64,000 nt of DNA from CAZBRS01 sp964494475 (GTDB lineage Bacteria > Myxococcota_A > UBA9042 > CAZBRS01). A program made the translations under genes and the position numbers. Under the pieces are notes generated by a model, which saw only the letters and a program-made list of their open reading frames with translations, ran no database searches and was not told where the DNA came from. Of this stretch, positions 62,101 to 64,000 are shown piece by piece (within the stretch, counting starts at the first letter, position 1; each line of letters starts with the position of its first letter). The DNA is taken from the NCBI GenBank assembly GCA_964494475.1, contig CAZBRS010000032.1, positions 5,967-69,966 on the forward strand, read 5' to 3'.

Positions 62101-64000
62101 CCGGGGCGCAGGTCGTGGGCCAGCAGGTTGGTCACGGTCAGCGTCGAGCCCGCGCTCACCTCTACCCCGCGAGCATGGCCGCCGCGAGGGTTCCAGCCCG
62201 CTTGAGTCGCGCGCCCGGCCAGATCTCGGAGGTGCGACGAGCGAATCTCCGTCCCGGTCGAGGCCGTGACCCGCACGCCCACCGCGTCCCCGCCCGCCGC
62301 TCCGTCGCCGAGGCCCGGCCACCCGCCTTGCAGGTCGTGAATCAGCGCGCCTTCCACCACGCAGTTCGTGCAGGCGTTCAGCACGATGCCGAGGCTCGTT
62401 CCCCCCGCGCCACCGGCACTACCGCTGGTAGTATAGAATGCTCCCCCCTGGCCTCCCGGGCTCCCCGACACGTCCACGTTCTCCAGTCGACACCCCGCGC
62501 AACGCTCCATTCGGATCACGGCCCCGTCGCTCCCGGCCGTCGCATGTGGCGCGGCCGGTACATGGTTGCCCGACGCGACCACATCGCGCACCGTCACGTT
62601 CGACGAGTCGAGCACCACCACCTTGCCCAGGTTGGTGGGGTTCGTCGGGGCCGTCAGCGTCAGCGGCCCTACCTCGAGGTTCGACACTCCCGAAAGGAAG
62701 ACGATGGGCTCGCCCTGGTACATGTTCGAGAGCGAGACGGAGGCATCCAGCGAGTCGGGCGACAGGTAGAGGCCGAAGCCCTCCTGATCGTACCCCGGGT
62801 AGCCGGATTTTTCGCCCAGGCCACCATCTACGTCGGTGATCACGTTGCGGTCCAGGACGGTGCCGGACGCCGTCGACAGGATGACTCCAGCGCCCAGGCC
62901 GCCACTGCCGTCGGGAGAGTAGTGGTACTGCGACCTCCCGCCCCTGCCGCCACGCACGGCCGAGATCGTGCAGTCGGTCACGACAGTTCCGACGCTCGTG
63001 TCCACCCATACCGCGGACCCCACGCCACCATCGCCCCCAAAATTCCCGTTGCTCGATGCCTTCCCCGCTGTGACGCCATTCACGGTCGTCGCTGAAACCT
63101 TGCAACCGGACGACTTCTCGACCAGCACGCCGGTCGCACGGCCGCCCGTCACCCCCGATGCCGTCGTCGACCCGTCGCCGCCCCGAATCGTATCGACCAC
63201 GCTGTCGTTCAGCGAGGCCGCAGTCGTATACGTGAAGCGCACTCCGCAGGCCGCATCCGACGCGCCGTTCGGCGCGACCACCGACGTCACCCCGCACGCG
63301 GAGATCTGGGCGTTGGCGGTCAGATCCGACGCCGTCCCCTCGACCGCGAGGCCCGTCCGGCCCCCGCTGACCGTCAGGCCCGTGACCTTCACGTCGTCTG
63401 CCGTGATGCGCAAGCCGGTCCCGCTGGTCGGCGCCGTGACGGTCACCACCTCGCGCCCGGCGCCCACCACCTCGACCCCCGAAAACGCCAGCGTCTGCCC
63501 GCCCGCGTACGAGCCGGCGGCCACGTGCACGATGGCATCGGCCTCGAGCACCGCCACGGCCTCGTCGAGCGTATCGAAGGCGTGCGCCTCCGTTCCGTCT
63601 TGCGCGGGGTCAGCGCTGTTGGCCGCGTTCACGTAGATGCGCTTGCGGCACACGCCGTCCTCGTCGGTGCTGCCGTCGCAGTCGTCGTCCGCGTCGTTGC
63701 AGGTCTCGTCGGCCGACTGGCCCGCCTCGCACGAGTCGACCTCGCCCCCGTCCTCGCACGTCTTCTGGCCCGTGGCCGCGCACGCGCCCACCCCGCAGGC
63801 CGTGGCCGCGGGCTCGTACTCTTCGTCGGTGGCGCCGTCGCAGTCGTCGTCGACCCCGTTGCAGATGGCGTCGACGGCTCCGGCTCCGCCCGGCGTGCAC
63901 GAGTCGACCTGTTGGCCGCCGACGCAGGCGGTGGTCCCCTGGGCCTGGCAGGCTCCCCGGCCGCACTGGACCACCGTGGACACGAAGTCCTCGTCGGCGC
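47163..64000 (-). CDS. giant modular surface protein, N-terminus beyond window (over 5600 codons)
   Basis: One reading frame runs unbroken from the right edge to 47163. In protein order: MopE units (to about 63.64 kb); a right-handed beta-helix domain (63.6-61.6 kb); MopE units; a second beta-helix (61.4-59.3 kb); three LamG-like jelly rolls (58.9-56.6 kb, AFWRFDGKVG, AYYRLDGNGA, GWWRFEEGSG). Thrombospondin-3-like repeats follow, with another jelly roll (56.2-55.6 kb). Then come an FGE-like domain (55.2-54.4 kb), two Lcl/DUF1566-like domains (53.6-52.7 kb), a second FGE-like domain (52.3-51.4 kb) and two propeller-like blocks (51.1-50.1 and 49.6-48.6 kb). Four Cys-rich units (48.3-47.7 kb) and a third Lcl-like domain close the protein. 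Both FGE-like domains lack the catalytic cysteines. Likely a secreted or surface adhesin. No C-terminal sorting tail is present. Confidence 0.88.
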   Translation of the reverse strand, partial: ADEDFVSTVVQCGRGACQAQGTTACVGGQQVDSCTPGGAGAVDAICNGVDDDCDGATDEEYEPAATACGVGACAATGQKTCEDGGEVDSCEAGQSADETCNDADDDCDGSTDEDGVCRKRIYVNAANSADPAQDGTEAHAFDTLDEAVAVLEADAIVHVAAGSYAGGQTLAFSGVEVVGAGREVVTVTAPTSGTGLRITADDVKVTGLTVSGGRTGLAVEGTASDLTANAQISACGVTSVVAPNGASDAACGVRFTYTTAASLNDSVVDTIRGGDGSTTASGVTGGRATGVLVEKSSGCKVSATTVNGVTAGKASSNGNFGGDGGVGSAVWVDTSVGTVVTDCTISAVRGGRGGRSQYHYSPDGSGGLGAGVILSTASGTVLDRNVITDVDGGLGEKSGYPGYDQEGFGLYLSPDSLDASVSLSNMYQGEPIVFLSGVSNLEVGPLTLTAPTNPTNLGKVVVLDSSNVTVRDVVASGNHVPAAPHATAGSDGAVIRMERCAGCRLENVDVSGSPGGQGGAFYTTSGSAGGAGGTSLGIVLNACTNCVVEGALIHDLQGGWPGLGDGAAGGDAVGVRVTASTGTEIRSSHLRDLAGRATQAGWNPRGGHARGVEVSAGSTLTVTNLLAHDLRPGAGVSNTSARASCVYVNAVGKVTIDHLTCKDVGLPSSGAGDGSGVTIGSSQTGRVTVTNSIVSTTTGTCLWNDPANSTTLALVAWTDLWACGDVATFDNIAHAPSCLAVDPLFVAPALGDYGLRPSSPCIDAADPASPYDHEPAPNGCRADLGATGNTASATAKTGAPDCDVVDSDGDGTADPDDCAPQDLAVHPGAPEICDGLDNDCDGLIDAADGLREACANHKDDDCDDQIDEPGCLALPDLWVDAANGADPLQDGSKDHPFDTLAAAVSASDAGTTVHVLAGFYAGGETLADAGLTLVGANRDDVLVLAPTGAAGLTINADDVTVSSLTVIGGREGVVASGTVDAKVKRLRLSDLRVTSVKPPNGASEAGYGVRFTYTSAASLENSVVDTIRGGDGSPTAGWAVGGRATGVLVEKSSGCRVSATTVNGVTAGNGGNSGNFGGDGGVGSAVWVDTSVGTVVNDCTISAVRGGRGATSAYHYAPDGSGGLGAGVILSTASGTVLDRNVITDVDGGLGEKSGYPGYDQEGFGLYLSPDSLDASVSLSNMYQGEPIVFLSGVSNLEVGPLTLTAPTNPTNLGKVVVLDSSNVTVRDVVASGNHVPAAPHATAGSDGAVIRMERCAGCRLENVDVSGSPGGQGGAFYTTSGSAGGAGGTSLGIVLNACTNCVVEGALIHDLQGGWPGLGDGAAGGDAVGVRVTASTGTEIRSSHLRDLAGRATQAGWNPRGGHARGVEVSAGSTLTVTNLLAHDLRPGAGVSNTTARARCLEVSGSGAVTVRNLTCDDVGLAASGAPDGSGVVLGAGQTGAVTLIDSIVSATTGACLAADASLPVTRLTATYSDLWSCGAATANATVAASCLAVDPLYTSSALADFSLKPASPCINVGDPASDYAGEPQPNGCRVDLGAYGNTSEATSAAGALHCTAGDGDGDGEPNGTDCAPADATRYHGAPDAACNGVDNDCDGATDEGYVAVASCFLPGVCAIANAASTCVGGIETACTPGTPGAETFNGLDDDCDGQADEGLDDPDLDHDGVLNAADACPRVWSPDNDGRVCPLLGTGWLRQRVLTLAEPGTPDGAARARRTAEVVEVPLANGLLDASVVAFWRFDGKVGTDASGNNLTAVMQAITAQTGAFGDALGALFLNGATAYATVAKNALLVPGTAMSVSTWVKVSELPQGADAWLLDKGDSTTTPGDFAWALRLLESGRVAFDLSCDGTARFTVTSIASVSPSTWAHVAATWDGATAIVYVNGKREAALATTGCALLKNNSAAKDLIVGARKRGTTYDARFSGWLDETLLWNRAVTPLEIATYASSGETYGTGRVTGAQADYDDLRVVESAGSHADTTVPVELVGPRAHSDSACPMGSDDGTWKDRDDLCGVVAYYRLDGNGADISGTGANGTLKNNATADKGRFEDPNGAIAMDGVGDHVDCTTTTAFKLVDAVTVEAWVYAESYDPSNRNIINKAESGGYGLAMGATGVPYFVAYDNATYQAAYAAVAIPLKRWTHVAGVYDVATGLQVFVDGVPGQLTPYTGGIRYTGTVPLVIGMDSSSDRQYWHGRLDEALVHKVAKSAAYMARRARPDLPAVRFLASTEPAPAATGRFPWRGYALRYGNAAATYAAPVLSDADAGAIEPFCTGLLSTCTGLQGWWRFEEGSGTTVLDASKAGLHATLTGGPVWENGLNGLGLKLDGVDDRLDVTGFPIVLTGTPLTLEAGARLDALYAGGTARLIDRRGSDGGYTLGLGADGAVSALVSNATQALASAVGTVLPVGSARALAAVLSGKTLSVFEDQAQRGSQTYAVVPDSTTAQELRLGAAAGATPADFFAGLLDEVRVTTRALAPDELLHYPAAALTFGAMTNGAGTAYDADSDAIPADGDGSGVVGDHRCTGGAAPGCDDNCPISVNADQKDGDADGAGDACDNCLGLANSSQADGDADGVGDACDSCPAKANAQTESVATRYSDTFDTGSTLDPTRWSVSGKAPVLASGKLKITVDNWTAPYTSNDVKSGALLRGDFEAVLELDTSGSAASATDGVSSYVGMYVYDSAGAYAGVALFGDTRWATPQYGAASRVICGGQWTKYGSTGTYAAATTLRLARAGTTLTASFKNAATGNAWTTYTTCTAPEIAYTARIGLEVYPNGTTTAVNVVQADNFALTTTQTQQVNGDLDTLGDPCDNCPTATNQSQADQDGDGLGDPCDPDRDGDGFTAVASGGADCDDTNAGIEPGAVETCNGVDSDCDGTETDASDCTGGKICRNGACQDPACGGECTGKQCGDDGCGGTCGACAAKLTCTLGRCLSPGDAFVPAGDFWMGSPGGAGTCPVGYPAACPSELGRDGNEVLHYVRLTVPFAMQETEVTKAAWLALAGAGSDPSHYSCADDKCPVDKVLPGNAEWYANLVSVAAGLPECFDCTGGSAKVCTLKTRYARRQDCPGYRLPTEAEWERAIRAGSVTALHPSDTNNGTLASTACADANAAKIAWFCQSNPKASRGKEPNAWGLYDLGGNVWETVSDLYGTYPSGTVAAPSVDPTGPGTGTENTLRGGSSNDNASDVRSARRKPHANGGSYDRWFEGFRLVRSLPTFPDPDGDGILGDEDGSGVAGDHPCKNGAAPTWGATPVLCDDNCPNEPNSTQADRDNDGLGDACDDSDADGEWDSTDPSPTDAAIAHGKVEVCDGKDNDADGATDEGATWADKGTVCFVGLGVCENAGVKICDGANPSGATVCSVAPFEGGAETCNGLDDDCDGSTDESPASTGCGANNGCVAGECVLTECSGKPDFTRCGVTTAPDRAYDICISQSCVSPGCGDYPCNPRGPGLVVADSAQRACSNASATAACVGTPGTAACATTAFCGQDAQVGWDKTHAATERFTRTEPIASQPVVQDNVTGRTWQGCLAGLSGDDCLTGSRGSYPWTNALAYCEDLSWGGFTDWRLPDRWELRSIVDHGRTSPAIAAAVFPNTSVAQPRAWTLHADRGDPVNNGLQVRFDTGATDAAQKTSGAAVRCVRGNPTPWPYTTRFVRTETVSGQPTVKDHATTLVWHGCLLGKSGTTCTGSSTLSTWQDALASCESSTWGGQRNWRLPSLPEVESIVTNASQPSFDTTYFPNIEWSWTADPPALWSSTPDGTEPNKAFIVRTNVGGVTAGSLKAAGRLVLCVRDDLPDADADGDPDVTDCDDADSAIYQGATEICNGKDDDCDATTDEGGDDLCLPQHACQGAAGCVCVPDCAGRVCGDDGCSGSCGSCGTGETCPSDGQHCVTTGFVRIPSGSFWMGSPEGQACPSGYTGGGCPNSGAATFESGRGSNETLHYVTLTKSFELQEKEVTQGEWKATYGGWNPSYFPACGDTCPVEQVNWYESAAYANAKSVAAGKTACYSFAAVTCRQGGNPTDPTNFGFCMDATHAGIDSATVTLNGVATPYVCTGFRLPTESEWEYAYRAGGTTAYYTSAENDGSVKNPNSNCNADSNLDQIGWYCGNASATTHKTGTSGGKEANAWGLYDLAGNAWEWCGDWYGTYPSGSGASPATDPSGEVSGSNRLIRGGSWGGHANNARAAYRISYGPDYRDYGLGCRLSRSVPVGVDTDHDGEADATDCAPADAAAFHGAIESCDAKDNDCDTSTDEGANLCPVFEGCVSGACVLLDSDSDGDPDATDCAPTDALAYHGAPDTTAAACEVLGTPASFSAELVATSVGYPPSLALDAAAHAHLVYVASDSSLVYATNRAGTWTFETIAAKGETGSHRALALDAAGKAHVVFKNTDPAHTTLRVATNSSGAWVVRDLTDVYMPGIAGSLALDRSGRVHVAWQDYDTQGVAYATDASGTWTTSPTVRRTVERREPMIGVDAAGEAHVSTSITLDYYTNKSGAWTWANVAGSGYYSSLAVDAAGKVFVSFYDSSTQDARFASNRTGAWMLEDIETGGATGQYTALALDAAGKAHVTFQGGTGTPLRYATNASGAWVKQTLDAAASSYSSVAVDAAGYVHVAYRQAGLRYATNRSACSRMGDAVDRDCDGVDGVDADHDGHAGAASGGNDCNDADASILPGATEACDGVDNDCDGAIDGDDASLLLPACEKTQGVCGAVTRTPALCQSGVWPPCDDLFYGLASADYEPVETICDGLDNDCDGATDEGWADVTGDGMPDCYDADRDGHFDLAHGGDDCDDVDPRKNPDVVDRVAGTCESWTTAIRSELAAAASPGGSETSIALDGNGRVHLAFVDGAYAVIYRTNVSGAWVNRTVVTKGEVTSARSLAIDAAGAAHLVFKNTDPAHATLQYATNASGSWVAADLTDPYTPGAYGALALDTAGKAHVAYQDYDTQKIAYTTNGSGSWQSQVVGTTAIRRSPAIAVDSNGKIHLATTIVLDYGTNASGTWKWTNVYEFNPSVVSIGFDANGNVGLSFVATNGADSDLKYATNASGSWTTEPVEAGGSPGAYATMAMDRLGKAHIVYRGGLGTPLRYATNASGAWVRSTLDAASSSSPSIALGQDGDLHVSYRKSGQIHYLTNAPACSAWADAKDRDCDGVDGVDGDDDGVASVASGGTDCDDTSGAVKPGTDEACNGVDDDCDTSTDEGGDDLCLPGQACQGAAGCVCAPDCTGRECGDDGCGGTCGPDCDDGDKCNGVSTCAAGACTQTVAPVTCTASDTCHVATCNTATGDCSNSPGNNGVVCNDDGNKCNGISTCVAGSCSQTIAPVMCTAQDECHVAGTCATATGMCSNPTGNNGAVCFDDGDKCNGISTCSSGSCTQTTAPVTCTASDACHVATCNTATGVCSNSPGNNGVVCNDDGNKCNGISTCVAGSCSQTTAPVTCTALDACHVAGSCNTATGVCTNPTPPVGTAMVDKGDGSVLDPVTCYVWQKSPPADDRNWSDAMAYCSNLAGGWHLPTISELRSLVRGCATTLKTGGSCGVTDSCLTWSCWSDANCVPNCGIPNPPGTCLWDAKLQGDCYPGYERFWWSSSLGGLNPTMDEWLIEFHGGYISSGWGASNYGGARCVRPGP
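47748..48186 (-). repeat. 339-bp period repeat in the Cys-rich C-terminal block
   Basis: About 100 bp at 47748-47847 recur unchanged, by eye, 339 bp later at 48087-48186. They encode the CNDDGNKCNGISTCVAGSCS unit. The full block holds four related units of roughly 57 residues, arranged as two pairs. Confidence 0.8.
59821..60649 (-). repeat. 829-bp internal duplication, copy 1
   Basis: This segment of the second beta-helix domain matches 62089-62917 base for base as far as I could compare by eye, including third codon positions, at a spacing of 2268 bp (756 codons). The flanks are still similar in protein but differ in DNA. Confidence 0.9.
62089..62917 (-). repeat. 829-bp internal duplication, copy 2
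   Basis: Counterpart of 59821-60649 in the first beta-helix domain. Identity stops where GGGAGAGTAGTGG replaces GGGAGCGTAATGG. The perfect match points to recent duplication or gene conversion between the two beta-helix domains. Confidence 0.9.

Overview
The window is strongly GC-rich and densely coded. Its gene families point to a member of the Myxococcota (old Deltaproteobacteria). These include a MYXO-CTERM anchored protein, Cys/Asp-rich MopE-type surface proteins, an AgmX/PglI-type lipoprotein, a PEGA/TPR protein, an FHA-sigma54 activator, several TIG or propeller lipoproteins and B12-type radical SAM enzymes. No rRNA, tRNA, CRISPR array, insertion sequence or integrase was seen, so this looks like ordinary chromosome with an accessory cell-surface module at the right end. 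Taxonomy is inferred from gene content only.

Left part (1-13 kb). A TolC-type outer membrane factor (cut by the left edge) is coupled to a beta-barrel protein. Facing away from them is a lone gp19-type contractile tail-tube protein. A four-gene minus-strand operon follows, starting at a good promoter near 11.24 kb: MYXO-CTERM protein, recN, a B12-type radical SAM enzyme and a large TIG-repeat lipoprotein. Behind it is a five-S1-domain RNA-binding protein.

Central part (13-35.6 kb). A 30-bp perfect palindrome sits just before a propeller lipoprotein-pyrF-rlmB operon. A second, imperfect relative overlaps the start of a HAD phosphatase gene. Next come an orphan PhnD-like binding protein with a second radical SAM enzyme, an RND/MMPL exporter with a TPR lipoprotein, a PIN-PhoH ATPase, and a small lipoprotein/rhodanese-like/MauE trio. 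The queuosine genes queA and tgt follow on the minus strand and bracket two paralogous small proteins of unknown function. An AgmX-type lipoprotein is divergent from an FHA-sigma54 activator, which overlaps a GT39-like membrane glycosyltransferase. pdxA, a small lipoprotein and an NAD-dependent epimerase complete this part.

Right part (35.6-64 kb). A second membrane glycosyltransferase is coupled to a 742-residue lipoprotein. In that lipoprotein the two halves of an esterase-type alpha/beta hydrolase appear in swapped order, which suggests a circular permutation. A MopE/FGE-like lipoprotein is coupled to a PEGA/TPR protein. An 807-residue protein of unknown family with a GGTGAVGG loop follows. 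The last 16.8 kb is a single minus-strand reading frame that runs off the right edge (over 5600 codons). It encodes a mosaic of beta-helix, LamG-like, thrombospondin-3-like, MopE, FGE-like, Lcl/DUF1566-like and propeller-like modules. Within it is an 829-bp duplication that I read as identical in both copies, so part of this gene was duplicated or converted recently.

Transcription signals are readable. Several intergenic gaps contain a TTG-type -35 and a TA-type -10 separated by 16-17 bp. Many gene pairs overlap by 1-11 nt (ATGA, GTGA, TGATG), showing translational coupling.
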